The position numbers and the translations under genes were made by a program. Below the pieces are notes generated by a model. It was not told the DNA's origin, ran no database searches, and worked only from the letters and a program-made list of their open reading frames with translations. Positions 39,681 to 49,348 of a stretch of DNA of 64,000 nucleotides are shown in pieces (position 1 is the stretch's first letter; each line of letters begins with the position of its first letter). The stretch comes from Cellulophaga sp. BC115SP (GTDB lineage Bacteria; Bacteroidota; Bacteroidia; Cytophagales; Spirosomataceae): assembly GCF_009905545.1 (NCBI RefSeq), contig NZ_JAAALB010000027.1, positions 1-64,000 of the forward strand. Reading direction: 5' to 3'.

Positions 39681-39878
39681 ATGAAACAAGAAACAATCTA
39701 TCAGGTGATTTGTGATGGTCATATTCATACCATCATTCCTGCGGAAAACGATGTTCCAGCAGGTTGGAAAACAACAGGTCGTATGGGTACAAAGGATTTG
39801 TGCCTAGAATATATCGACGAGGTAATGAGGAATTCGATCGTTTCTTATTTGAGGAACAGAGGTAATTGTACCTACTAG
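39681..39878 (+). CDS. Divergent MbtH-like protein
   Basis: The 65-aa protein aligns with MbtH-like activators of nonribosomal peptide synthetase adenylation domains: YQVICDGH at the N-terminus, then NDVPAGWKTTGRMGTKDLCL for the VPAGWxxxGxxGxxxxCL core, and EYIDEV. Of the three Trp residues usual in the family, only the one in PAGW is kept; the SLWP Trp is Ile and the later Trp is Met. No synthetase gene is in the window. It is transcribed alone and followed by a strong terminator. Confidence 0.6.
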   Translation: MKQETIYQVICDGHIHTIIPAENDVPAGWKTTGRMGTKDLCLEYIDEVMRNSIVSYLRNRGNCTY

Positions 39879-39990
39879 AGTAAAGAGTGGTTTGTGGTCG
39901 TATAAGAGAGAGTATTTTCAAAAGCTTTTTACGAATCCATGTTTCACTCCTCAACATTTCAAGATTTTTTACGATTTTTTCCAAATAACA

Positions 39991-40024
39991 AAGGGTTCCA
40001 GCTTCGGCTAGAACCCTTTTCTTT
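39991..40024 (+). terminator. Terminator 3' of the MbtH-like gene
   Basis: AAGGGTTC (39991-39998) pairs with GAACCCTT (40011-40018); the inner AGC-TTCG-GCT forms a tetraloop hairpin after one mismatch. It is followed by TTTTCTTTT. It lies 112 bases after the stop of the MbtH-like gene, and I see no gene between. Confidence 0.75.
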
Positions 40025-40158
40025 TAGATTTAGTCGGCTATAGGCGGATGGCAATAGGTCTCTATAATCTACTAATAAGCACACTTCATCACACAATTTT
40101 ACCAACAAAACTTAAACTTAAGTCCAAGACAATCAATTATTAACGTACCATTAGTACC

Positions 40159-40307
40159 GTACGAAGGTTTAAATTTTGTTTTTTAAATAAAATTGCAGTT
40201 GGCAACTTTTCCGATTGCCCAACTCAACATGGCAACCACAAGGGTTGCCACTACTACAAAAATGCTATCGATAAAAATACTTGTGAACAAAATAAAATCC
40301 TTCGTAC
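40159..40307. repeat. Palindromic dispersed element, copy 3 (different core)
   Basis: GTACGAAGG (40159-40167) and CCTTCGTAC (40299-40307) are the same ends as in copies 1 and 2, at the same spacing, but the interior is unrelated and carries GGCAACC/GGTTGCC hairpins. A tail of TTCACTAATTCACC and ATCACTAAATCAC words follows to 40360. With the terminator it accounts for the 470-base gap 39879-40348. Confidence 0.6.
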
Positions 40308-40348
40308 ACTTCTAATTCACAGTTCACTAATTCACCATTCAAAAATCA

Positions 40349-41587
40349 CTAAATCACTAAATTATTCACCCATTGCATCATCAAACCTGTGAGGTAACCA
40401 CAATACGTGCCCAAGGCATAACCTAATATTGCCAGCAAAACACCTACCGAAGCCAAAGAAGGATGAAAAGCCGCAGCTACTACCGACGCCGAAGCTGCAC
40501 CACCTACGTTAGCCTGAGAGCCCACAGCCGTGAAAAAGAAGGGAGCTTTGACCAGATAAGCCGCCAATAAAGTAAAGCTTGCATGAAAAAACATCCAAAT
40601 AAGTCCAATCAGAAATAGCTGAGGTTTGTCTAACGCCGAAACAACGTTCATCTGCATACCGATAGTGGCGATGAGGATATACAAAAAAAGCGACCCAAAT
40701 TGTGATGCTCCCATACGTTCTATCTGACGAGCTTTAGTTTGTGATAATCCCAGTCCAAACAGCGTAACCAAAGAAATCACCCAAAATGATGAAGAAGTAA
40801 GACTGAATTTCTTTAAATCAGGATAATGCGTTTCGATAAACGGTACAATCATGTCAGCACAGGCATGTGCAACTGCTGTAGTTCCAAAGCCCACAAACAA
40901 AACCATCATCAAGTCTTTCACGCTCAAACTTTGTTGTTGATTGGCTGCCTCTGCCTCCATTTTTTGCTTTACTTCCTCCACTGCTGACGTATCTGCGCCA
41001 AGCCATTTGTCTAATTTGGCACTACGAGCTACCCCAAATAGCAATACTGCTAGCCACAATTCAGCAGTAATCACATCAACGGCAATTGCCTGAGAAAAGA
41101 CCTCTGGACTAGGTTGAAAAACTTCCTTCAATGCTGTCTGATTGGCACTTCCTCCTATCCAACTGCCTGCAATGGTGGCTAATCCTCGCCATACGTCTCC
41201 TGCTAGTACTTCTGGCCATATCGTTTTGACTACCCAAATTGAAACAGGGCCACCGACCATCACACCCAAGGAACCCGCCAAAAACACAATTAAAGCTTTA
41301 GGACCTAGTTTTTTAAGTGCCTGAAAATCGATACTTATGGTAAAATAGACTAAACAGGCTGGCAACAGAAATTTCGAAGCTACAGCATATAATTTAGATT
41401 CTTCTCCAGAGATAATATGAAACGAATTGAGTAAACCTGGCACAAAATAGCAAACCAAAATACTGGGAATAATTTGATAAAACTTTTGCCAAAAAGAAGA
41501 CTTAATACTTGAGGTATAAAAGGTAAAAGCAATAATTCCAATAAGTAAACCAAAAACAATGGCATCGTTTGTAATGAGTGTCTGCAT
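40349..41587 (-). CDS. DUF819 family membrane protein
   Basis: The 412-aa protein has about ten or more hydrophobic segments with glycine-rich loops (GSLGVMVGGPVSIWV, TIAGSWIGGSANQTAL, TAVGSQANVGGAASASVVAA), which are characteristic of the DUF819 (YjcL-like) transporters. The substrate is unknown. It is a single gene. The 338-base gap 41588-41925 before flotillin holds only a composite hairpin at 41861-41903. Confidence 0.9.
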   Translation of the reverse strand: MQTLITNDAIVFGLLIGIIAFTFYTSSIKSSFWQKFYQIIPSILVCYFVPGLLNSFHIISGEESKLYAVASKFLLPACLVYFTISIDFQALKKLGPKALIVFLAGSLGVMVGGPVSIWVVKTIWPEVLAGDVWRGLATIAGSWIGGSANQTALKEVFQPSPEVFSQAIAVDVITAELWLAVLLFGVARSAKLDKWLGADTSAVEEVKQKMEAEAANQQQSLSVKDLMMVLFVGFGTTAVAHACADMIVPFIETHYPDLKKFSLTSSSFWVISLVTLFGLGLSQTKARQIERMGASQFGSLFLYILIATIGMQMNVVSALDKPQLFLIGLIWMFFHASFTLLAAYLVKAPFFFTAVGSQANVGGAASASVVAAAFHPSLASVGVLLAILGYALGTYCGYLTGLMMQWVNNLVI

Positions 41588-41860
41588 AGAAAATGGAGGT
41601 AAGTAGGTATTCTGTTAAAGAGCAAATTAGGGGATTATTGCGAAACAGACAAGTATCCAGATTTCTTTCAGCAGCTTCCTTCTTTATTTTTTCCAATTGA
41701 AAAACAGGAAAAAGTATCAAACAAACGTTTCATGCTAGTTTTTTGAAATATACCTAATAATTAGTATTGTAATCAATCTGAAAGCAGAATAAATTTGGTT
41801 TAGCATTCAAATGTAATGCTATATCAATTAGAGACAACAAAATACCACTTATGTTGTGTG

Positions 41861-41903
41861 TATGAAACACCGACCGCAAAATTGCCAGTCGGTGTTTTTA
41901 GTT
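41861..41903. terminator. Composite hairpin 3' of flotillin
   Basis: ACACCGAC and GTCGGTGT form the inner stem (left arm from 41867, right arm to 41895), and TATGAAAC with GTTTCATA pair outside it after a TTTTA bulge. It lies just after the flotillin stop (minus strand). The T-run is on the plus strand within the right arm, so termination of the minus transcript is likely but not certain. Confidence 0.5.
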
Positions 41904-41925
41904 TCATAGTTTTTATTTCTGAAAA

Positions 41926-43806
41926 TTATTCAGCAGGATTTTCTTCATTCTTTTGTTTTTTAGTCATCTCTTCCATCAATTTCAACCCTAAAAGTCCACT
42001 TAAAGGACCCCCTTGTTCGTTGTTTCCACCTGTTATCAAAATATCAGGCATAACTTTAATTTTTTCTTTACCGATACTTTCTGTGATTTTTAATTGTGTG
42101 AAATTATCGCCACCCATAGCTGATACTTGTAACTGATACGACTCTGCTTCGGCTTTACCAATAGCCAGAATTTTCTCAGCCTCAGCATTACCTGTTTTGC
42201 TAATTTTTTCAGCTTCAGCAGTTGCCAACAATTTAACTCTCTCCGACTCGGCACTGGCTTGAAGTTTTACTCTTTCCGCCTCTGCACCAGCTTGTAGTTT
42301 CAAACTTTGAGCTTCCCCTTGTGCCTTTTTCACAGCAGCATCTGCAACCCTTTCGGCAATAACTACACCTTGGTCGGCTTTTACAATATCTTTCTGAATA
42401 TCCGCAATCGCCGTTTCTTTCTCTAATGCCTGACGGGTTTCTTGCGCCATTTTTTGGGTATCATAAGTTACTTTTTGTTCTTCAGCTAACTTACGATCGG
42501 TCAATGTTTTCATCAAAGATTCTGGCGGAACGATATCCCCGATCAGCGTATCTACGGCATTTACATTGTATTGATTGAGTACTTCGGCAATATACTTACG
42601 TGCAGTATCTTGGCGTTCGGCACGAGAGCCCAAGAACGAAATTACATCTGAATCCTGTGCTGAATTTCTGAAATAGTTACCAATCGTTGGTTCTAGCACC
42701 TGACTAACCAAGTTGTTCATATTACCAAAACGAGCAATTACTTTGGGTGCTTCATAATTAGGAATATGAATGATTTGCGAAACATCCAAATTAAATGGGA
42801 AACCATCTTTAGAACGCACTGTAATCGTCGAAAGGTTTTTATCCAACTGATGGGATTCAGAACGGGCACTCGCCCAGTTTAATACCAAGTTGGTCGTTGG
42901 CACCAATTCGATTTTTTGCACATAGGTATTCAAGGGATATTTACCTGGTCCAAGAGGTTCGTTCCAAACTCCTTTGAAACCTTTTTCCACAATATTGCCA
43001 TGCTTAAACTCGGTTCCGCTTATATCTACGCCGTCTTCGCCTACATACGAAATCACAACCCCAACGTGTCCAATCGGAATCTCGGTCATGTGGATTTCTT
43101 CGACACGGGCAAACCACGGATTAAGGTTATACGAACCCGCTAGGATTACTTGCTGTTGCAAACCTTTATTACCTCCAGCATTCAAAAACTGGTCAGCATC
43201 TTGAAAGTTATTATGCCCATCGATAGGCTTACCCGAAATTTGTCCGACAGGAATCGACGCACCATCCATTGTGGTGATAATTCCCACCATATTCTCCTGA
43301 ATTTCGGTGATGTCTGTAATTTCTATTTCAAATAAAAGCGTGTTTATGCGGTAAGAACCCGCTGTGATTACGGCAGTCTGTCGACCTTTTCGACCACCAA
43401 TTTTCAAAAATGCTTCAGCATCTTGAAAACCATCGCATTCGACCTTGCGAGCTAAAATACTGCCTGTTTCTAATTCTTTACCATCACGTGCCAAAACCAA
43501 CCCAATTTTACCTGTTGGCACTACGGTAAGGGGTTGTAATACGACATCGTACTGCCAAATCCAAAGCCAAAAATAAATCCCTGGCGCTAATGGTTTTGCT
43601 TGAAAGCCAGCCTCTCCTTCGGTGGCAAAAATCCTGCCTTCGGGCAAAGATTTTTTATCGCCAAATAAGACAAACTTCTTGGTTACTAGACCAATACGGT
43701 CTTCTGGAACAATGATAATACCCAATAAACGGAAAATGAATTTGTAAAAAATGAGGCAAAGTATGGGTATCAAAATCACCACATACGTAGAATAGGATGC
43801 TAACAT
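41926..43806 (-). CDS. Flotillin-like SPFH-domain membrane scaffold protein
   Basis: The chosen start MLASYSTYVVILIPILCL gives 626 aa. An N-terminal membrane anchor (residues 5-36) is followed by an SPFH/band-7 region, with repeated modules such as KIGLVLARDGKELETGSILA and HVGVVISYVGEDGVD. A long coiled coil follows from about residue 450 to 590, with repeated AEAERVKLQASAESERVKL units, then a short tail. Flotillins organise membrane microdomains. An ATG at 43836 would add 10 residues. It is a single gene, divergent from the helicase gene. Confidence 0.9.
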   Translation of the reverse strand: MLASYSTYVVILIPILCLIFYKFIFRLLGIIIVPEDRIGLVTKKFVLFGDKKSLPEGRIFATEGEAGFQAKPLAPGIYFWLWIWQYDVVLQPLTVVPTGKIGLVLARDGKELETGSILARKVECDGFQDAEAFLKIGGRKGRQTAVITAGSYRINTLLFEIEITDITEIQENMVGIITTMDGASIPVGQISGKPIDGHNNFQDADQFLNAGGNKGLQQQVILAGSYNLNPWFARVEEIHMTEIPIGHVGVVISYVGEDGVDISGTEFKHGNIVEKGFKGVWNEPLGPGKYPLNTYVQKIELVPTTNLVLNWASARSESHQLDKNLSTITVRSKDGFPFNLDVSQIIHIPNYEAPKVIARFGNMNNLVSQVLEPTIGNYFRNSAQDSDVISFLGSRAERQDTARKYIAEVLNQYNVNAVDTLIGDIVPPESLMKTLTDRKLAEEQKVTYDTQKMAQETRQALEKETAIADIQKDIVKADQGVVIAERVADAAVKKAQGEAQSLKLQAGAEAERVKLQASAESERVKLLATAEAEKISKTGNAEAEKILAIGKAEAESYQLQVSAMGGDNFTQLKITESIGKEKIKVMPDILITGGNNEQGGPLSGLLGLKLMEEMTKKQKNEENPAE

Positions 43807-43919
43807 TGAAGTATATATGTTATGTGAAAGTATCAAACCGCTGATTAGCAGTGGTTCACATGCTAAATTTGGAGGGAAGTCAGACTCGTTATACTGCTTT
43901 TGTGAAGAATGGTAGGCGG

Positions 43920-43953
43920 TTAGGATAAAAGGAGCTTTTTGATTTTATCCTAA
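43920..43953. repeat. 11-bp inverted repeat between flotillin and helicase genes
   Basis: TTAGGATAAAA (43920-43930) and TTTTATCCTAA (43943-43953) are perfect arms with a 12-base loop, in the divergent promoter region. It could be an operator or a stray hairpin. Confidence 0.45.
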
Positions 43954-44018
43954 AAATACCTTTAAAATCTGAATATTTTTTCAGTTTTCGTTTTAGAAAA
44001 ATAGCCTAAATATTTCTC

Positions 44019-44026
44019 TAAATTTG
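44019..44026 (+). promoter_or_regulatory. Probable -7 element of the helicase-nuclease gene
   Basis: TAAATTTG matches TAnnTTTG exactly, 41 bases upstream of the ATG at 44068. A T-run lies near the -33 position, without a clean TTG. Confidence 0.4.
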
Positions 44027-44067
44027 TATCTCCAAAATGTACCTCCTCAGCTTTAACAGCAAAACTT

Positions 44068-47000
44068 ATGACGGATTTTTTGAGTGCATCACAGCACGAA
44101 ACATATTTTAAAATATATTCTTCCTCGGCAGGTTCGGGGAAAACCTACACTTTAGCAAAGGAATACATCAAACTAGCGCTTCGTTCCAAATCTCCTTGGT
44201 ACTTCAACCATATATTGGCAGTAACATTTACTAACAAAGCAGCGGGCGAAATGAAAGAGCGTATCTTGAAATATCTCCGTATTTTTTCAAGTAACGATCC
44301 GCAAGAACAAGCGACAGAACAAGGACTTTTTAATCAGATTTTAGAAGAATTACAACAAGAGGGTATCGAGATAGACGACGTTACCTTACGTGCCCGTGCC
44401 TCCGCTACTTTCAAGCATATCATACACGAATATGCTAACTTTTCGGTTTCGACGATCGACTCCTTTGTTCAGCGAGTGGTAAGTGCCTTTACAGAAGAAT
44501 TAGGTTTTCCGTTCAATTTTGAGGTAAACCTCGATTCTGAAGTGCTATTAGATGCTGCTGTTGAGCAATTGTTACAAAAAACCAATACCGAAACCTACGA
44601 GCAAATTACCGAGGCTATCAAAAGTTTTGCCTTAGACAAAGCTACCGATGGTCGTTCGTGGAATGGTATCAATGATGAGATTGCCAATTTTGGTCGAGAT
44701 TTATTGAATGACCAATTTCAAGAACATATTGAAAAATTAGGCGCACTAGAGCCTCTGGATTTTCTAAAAATTGAACAGCAACTCAAGGATTTTAATCAAG
44801 GTGTCGAAAAACATATCAAAGAAATCGTGGCTATTGCGCTTGAAACTGCCAACGAAAATGATTTGACGGTAGATGATTTTCCATTCAAAAAGTCTGGTCC
44901 GTTTGGATATTTTATTCAATTGGCAAACGGTGCTGATATTTTTAAAGAACCTGGCGCTCGATTTTTGAATGCTTTGTCCGACAATACTTGGCATGCCAAA
45001 AGTACAACCAAACCTATCGCTGCCACTATCATGGGTATTGCCGATACGCTAACTGATACAGGAAACTTTCTATTAGAGGCGCAAAAGCGTTTAAAACCAA
45101 GATTTTTGCTTTATCGAGAAATCTTAAAGCAAATCAAAAAACTCGCTTTGTTGAGCCAGTTGAAAAAAGAAATCGCTGCTATTCAGGACGAATCGGGACA
45201 AATCCATATTTCGGAATTTAACCGTAAAATCCTTGAAATTGTCGTCAATGAACCTATTCCATTCATTTACGAGCGTTTGGGCGAACGATATAATCATATT
45301 TTGATAGATGAATTTCAGGATACTTCTACCCTACAATGGCATAACTTTTTGCCTTTGATAGAAAACGCCCTTGCCAGCGGGCACTTTAACTTGGCTGTGG
45401 GTGACGCCAAACAATCTATTTATCGATTCAGGGGCGGCGAAATGGGTTTGATTGTCAACCTGCACAAAAAGCAAATTGATGATTTGACCAAACCTATTGC
45501 CGACGATACCTTTTTGGTAGAACGCTATGAGAGTATTCGTCCCTATATCAAGCCCGAAAATTTGAATACCAATTACCGAAGCTCGGCAGAAGTCATCAGC
45601 TTTAACAACGCTTTATTTGAAGCCATCAAAGTTGACCCTGAGTATTTGGCAATAGCACCAAGTTTGCCGAGGGTTTATGACGAATATTTTGCGCAAAAAG
45701 TACCTGCAAAACCTTTGGAGGGTGGGCATGTACAGGTTGATTTTATCATAGGAAAAGAAACTGACCGCTTGATGATTGAAAAAGTTGAGCAAATTCTGGA
45801 AGAAGTACTTGCCATTGGATACAAGCTCAAAGATGTAGCCGTTTTGTGTCGTAGAAATAAGGATTCTAAGATCATCGCTAATGCACTGAAGGAACGAAAT
45901 ATCGATGTAATTTCTTCCGATTCTTTGAGTTTAGCCGCTTCAGACGCCGTCAATTTAATCATGGCGATTATGAAAGTAGTACAAAATCCAGATAATGCCC
46001 TTGCCAAATATGAAGCCGTGTATTTGTACTATCGAGTGGTTTTGCACAAAGTTCCTAATACCCAAGAAAACAAGATTATCAAAGAAACCATCGAGAGTCG
46101 TGACATCTTGAAGTTTTTTGATTTAATTGATAAAAGCCTTGTTCCCACTGCCCTACAGCAAATGAGTTTGTACGAAATTGCCGAAAAGTTATTACAGACT
46201 TTCGAGCTTTTCAAACATGACAAAGAACTTGACTTTATTTTCCGATTCTTGGATGTTGTCATTGAGTTTCAGCACATGAAAAGTACTCACTTGACCGATT
46301 TTATCAATTATTGGGAAAACAAAAAAGAAAGCCTTTCGATTATGTCTCCAGCGGGGCAAAATGCAGTTACGGTAACGAGTGTACATAAATCTAAAGGTTT
46401 GGAGTTTCCTGTGGTCATTATTCCTTATTGTCATTGGTCGATTGACACAGGACTTAATTCTTCTCGTTGGTTTGGGTTAGAAGACGAAGGACTTTTTGAA
46501 GAATTAATCGTCGAACAAGCCGAAGAGAATATTACCAAAGCCCTGACAACAGCACCGCTCAAAATGGTCAAGGAGTTAGAAAATACGCATTTGGTAGAAG
46601 AATATCGTGCTGAGAAAGAAGAAACGTTTCTTGAGAGTTTAAATATGCTCTACGTAGCGCTTACTCGTCCTAAGGATAGGCTATACATGGTGGTCAAAAG
46701 AGATAGTAGAAATCTCAATAAGACTATCGGTGGCTTATTGCTCCGCTTTGTAGATGGCGAAGGAATACCTCCTGAAGAACCCTTTACGAAGGTACTATAC
46801 GAAGGGTTACCAAAGGTCTTAAAACCCGAAAAAGAGAAGATTGCTCCTACGATGATTATTCAAGAAATCGTTACTTCAGAACGTAGTCAGACGATTCAGC
46901 TAAAACAATCGGCGGAAAGACTATTCGACTTAGAAACTTTCGAAAAAAGTAAAGATTACGGAAATAAAGTTCACGCAGCTTTTGCCAAAATAAAAACTAA

Positions 47001-47370
47001 GAAGGATATAGACAGCGCTTTGGCAGATTTACAGCGTGAAGGATTAATAGTCGAAAATGAGCAAGAAGAGTTAAAAGTAACCATTCAAAAAATCATTGAT
47101 TTGCCAGAAATCAGTCCGTTTTTTGAAGTTCCAGAACGTTTTATCAGAAATGAAAGAGAAATTCTAAGACCCAATCAGTCGCCATTACGCCCAGATAGAG
47201 TAATCAAAATGGGCTCAAAAATCGTAATTCTGGACTATAAAACAGGTTCAAAAAGTAATAGCCACAAATACCAAGTCAAAGACTATCAGAAAATATATCA
47301 AGCCATGGGATATACCGAAGTAGAAGGATATCTGGTATATCTCGAAACCATGGAAATAGTAAAAGTTTAG
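44068..47370 (+). CDS. UvrD/RecB-like helicase with C-terminal nuclease domain (AddA/RecB type)
   Basis: The 1100-aa protein joins a superfamily-1 helicase to a PD-(D/E)XK nuclease and probably processes double-strand breaks for recombination. Motifs in order: Walker A SSAGSGKTYT (residues 19-28), DEFQDTSTLQW (motif II), GDAKQSIYRFRGGE (III), NTNYRS (IV), VHKSKGLEFPVVII (V), LYVALTRPKDRLY (VI). The nuclease motif near the C-terminus is RPDRV, ILDYKTG and QVKDYQ. The AddB-type partner normally needed is not next to it in this window. Confidence 0.92.
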   Translation: MTDFLSASQHETYFKIYSSSAGSGKTYTLAKEYIKLALRSKSPWYFNHILAVTFTNKAAGEMKERILKYLRIFSSNDPQEQATEQGLFNQILEELQQEGIEIDDVTLRARASATFKHIIHEYANFSVSTIDSFVQRVVSAFTEELGFPFNFEVNLDSEVLLDAAVEQLLQKTNTETYEQITEAIKSFALDKATDGRSWNGINDEIANFGRDLLNDQFQEHIEKLGALEPLDFLKIEQQLKDFNQGVEKHIKEIVAIALETANENDLTVDDFPFKKSGPFGYFIQLANGADIFKEPGARFLNALSDNTWHAKSTTKPIAATIMGIADTLTDTGNFLLEAQKRLKPRFLLYREILKQIKKLALLSQLKKEIAAIQDESGQIHISEFNRKILEIVVNEPIPFIYERLGERYNHILIDEFQDTSTLQWHNFLPLIENALASGHFNLAVGDAKQSIYRFRGGEMGLIVNLHKKQIDDLTKPIADDTFLVERYESIRPYIKPENLNTNYRSSAEVISFNNALFEAIKVDPEYLAIAPSLPRVYDEYFAQKVPAKPLEGGHVQVDFIIGKETDRLMIEKVEQILEEVLAIGYKLKDVAVLCRRNKDSKIIANALKERNIDVISSDSLSLAASDAVNLIMAIMKVVQNPDNALAKYEAVYLYYRVVLHKVPNTQENKIIKETIESRDILKFFDLIDKSLVPTALQQMSLYEIAEKLLQTFELFKHDKELDFIFRFLDVVIEFQHMKSTHLTDFINYWENKKESLSIMSPAGQNAVTVTSVHKSKGLEFPVVIIPYCHWSIDTGLNSSRWFGLEDEGLFEELIVEQAEENITKALTTAPLKMVKELENTHLVEEYRAEKEETFLESLNMLYVALTRPKDRLYMVVKRDSRNLNKTIGGLLLRFVDGEGIPPEEPFTKVLYEGLPKVLKPEKEKIAPTMIIQEIVTSERSQTIQLKQSAERLFDLETFEKSKDYGNKVHAAFAKIKTKKDIDSALADLQREGLIVENEQEELKVTIQKIIDLPEISPFFEVPERFIRNEREILRPNQSPLRPDRVIKMGSKIVILDYKTGSKSNSHKYQVKDYQKIYQAMGYTEVEGYLVYLETMEIVKV

Positions 47371-47438
47371 GAATATTTCTGATGAAATGATGGAAACACT
47401 TTTGTCGAATATCCATAGCTAATTGCATAGCTTAAATC

Positions 47439-47677
47439 AGGTCTAACAACAAACATGAGTCATCCCGAATTTTAAGATTGGGGTTATCATCCAAGTTTTC
47501 ATCAAAAAAGCGGTCGGAAAATATTTTTCGACCGCTTTTTTGATGCTACTATGCTAGATTTGCTCAGCTTAAGACGCAATCATTGTGTCTCTACTGCCAG
47601 AATACAAATTTTAAAATAATCACTCATTCAATCGATAAATCACTAAATTAGGAATGACTCATGTTGGTTTTAGACCT
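47439..47677 (-). repeat. 3'-end composite element, copy 3, with terminal inverted repeats
   Basis: Read on the minus strand from the GT87 stop: AGGTCTAAAACCAACATGAG, a tail of AGTGATTTATCGATTG words, GTAGAGACACAATGATTGCG, a 17-bp-arm hairpin (CATCAAAAAAGCGGTCG at 47500-47516 with 47529-47545), then ATAACCCC and GACTCATGTTTGTTGTTAGA. The outer ends 47439-47465 and 47651-47677 are imperfect inverted repeats, about 24 of 28 positions. It fills the 306-base gap between the convergent helicase and GT87 genes. Confidence 0.7.
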
Positions 47678-48918
47678 TATAATTTCTTCATCTCCTTATA
47701 TGCATACTTCATCCAATAAATCACTCCAAAGAAAATAATCAACTGGAAAATATACTCAATGACAAACTTGATTTGTAGGAAATAAAACCAATTATAAAAC
47801 GGTTTTCCAATTCTAAACCAAAGAGAAGGTTGTAAAACGGCTGCCGTTTGAATGATAAAAGAATAGACAAAAAACTTTTTATCTTCAAAATTGACCAATC
47901 CAAAAAGCATTGGCATGGCATAGATAAAAATATAATTTGAGTACGCTCCTATTTGAAATATCATCATTACGCCAAAAATACCGAGCCAAACAAAAGGTAC
48001 AAATTGTTTTAATTCAAGATTTTTGAATTTGACTGCCTGCCAAGACGAAACCCCGACAATCACAAAAAGTCCAATCCAGTTTAAAATTCTAATATTAAAT
48101 TTGGCGATTAATTCGCCGAATATCGGATAAGTTATCGACCAAACATTAGGACACATTGGCTCTTGTGCGAGTTGGATTGGCATCAAAAAAGCAGTGCCTC
48201 CATGCAAATACAAGAAAGCTAATGTAGGGATTCCTAAAGCCGCCATTCCCAAAATAAAATTCCAGCGATTACTCAGTTTTAGAAAAATGGGAGGTACAAA
48301 AAGCACAAAAAATGCTTTTGTAACGATTAATCCTAACGCCACAATCACTCCCAACACAAAGTCTGATTTACCTTTTAACCATACCCAAACCATCAAACAA
48401 GCAAATCCCCACATCCAGATATCTTCTTGTCCACCAATAACACAAAATATAAAAGGTGCAGGAAAACACAAATAAATCAAAGATTTAAACAAAACTTGCC
48501 CATTAGATAAACCATTGCGGTATGTCTTCATCGTTAGAAGCAAAATCAAGAGCTCAACGATAATCATTAATAGCGTTAAGGCTCTAGCTGTGTCCCAGAA
48601 AACTAGCGGAATAGCGGTAATATAAGCAAACAGTGGCGAGTACAATGAAGGGAAGTCTCGGTAAACAATACCTAAGTCTTTTGCCTTCTGTGCCGAGTGC
48701 CAAAAAATCTGCACATCAGACTGAGCATCAAAACTGAAATATAGATATACGACCAAAAACGGAAGTATCCTAAATACAATAGCTAACAAGGAAAAAGAAA
48801 CAGTTTTGCCTACACGGTCAAAAAATGATTCGATTTGTGGTCTGAACCTAAATGCCAGCCATGCAATCAAACAGAGGCTTAAAGAAATATATGTTTTGTT
48901 GTAAATAACTTCGTACAT
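47677..48918 (-). CDS. Glycosyltransferase 87 (DUF2029)-like membrane protein
   Basis: The 413-aa protein has about ten hydrophobic segments and short charged loops. Segment order and motifs such as FSFDAQSDVQIFWHSAQKAK (an acidic DxD-like loop after the first membrane segments), DFPSLYSPLFAYITAIP and IGGQEDIWMWGFACL fit polyprenyl-phosphate-dependent mannosyltransferases of GT87. It probably adds a sugar to an envelope glycan at the membrane. It is a single gene, convergent with the helicase gene. Confidence 0.75.
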   Translation of the reverse strand: MYEVIYNKTYISLSLCLIAWLAFRFRPQIESFFDRVGKTVSFSLLAIVFRILPFLVVYLYFSFDAQSDVQIFWHSAQKAKDLGIVYRDFPSLYSPLFAYITAIPLVFWDTARALTLLMIIVELLILLLTMKTYRNGLSNGQVLFKSLIYLCFPAPFIFCVIGGQEDIWMWGFACLMVWVWLKGKSDFVLGVIVALGLIVTKAFFVLFVPPIFLKLSNRWNFILGMAALGIPTLAFLYLHGGTAFLMPIQLAQEPMCPNVWSITYPIFGELIAKFNIRILNWIGLFVIVGVSSWQAVKFKNLELKQFVPFVWLGIFGVMMIFQIGAYSNYIFIYAMPMLFGLVNFEDKKFFVYSFIIQTAAVLQPSLWFRIGKPFYNWFYFLQIKFVIEYIFQLIIFFGVIYWMKYAYKEMKKL

Positions 48919-49348
48919 AAAGAGATTGTTGGTGGATACTTCCTCAGAAATGCTAACACTATGATAGAATATTCTGAGCTAAGTTACGGAACCACTTTTA
49001 CCGATAGTCTGTATTATAAGATAAACACCATGATTGATGTAACTAGCAAGAGAAATCACGGAGTAATCCAAACAAATTGTGATTAGAATCGTTACAAAAA
49101 CAGGGTAAAAAAACAAAGGAAACTTCTTTTAACAATGATACTTCCCGTTGGGATTGCAAAATTAACTTTTCTAAATTTAATTATAGAAAGTTTGAGTAAA
49201 AACTATCAGGATTAATAGAGGACAAAATTATATTTTTCAAAGATAACTTTTGAAACAAATCCTTTACTCTTATTTTTGGCGTCTGAAATGAAACAGGGTA
49301 CCGCCAGAAAAAAGATTTGATTAGTGGTTATTGACTAATACAAATGTG
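48919..49348. other. Gene-free region before pdhC
   Basis: No gene or strong structure was seen here. The sequence is AT-rich with scattered T-runs. The pdhC promoter begins at its right end. Confidence 0.4.

Noticed and set aside
42115-42420. Repeated DNA words in the flotillin gene as a tandem repeat
   Set aside because: They encode the expected coiled-coil AEAE heptads of flotillin and diverge at the DNA level.
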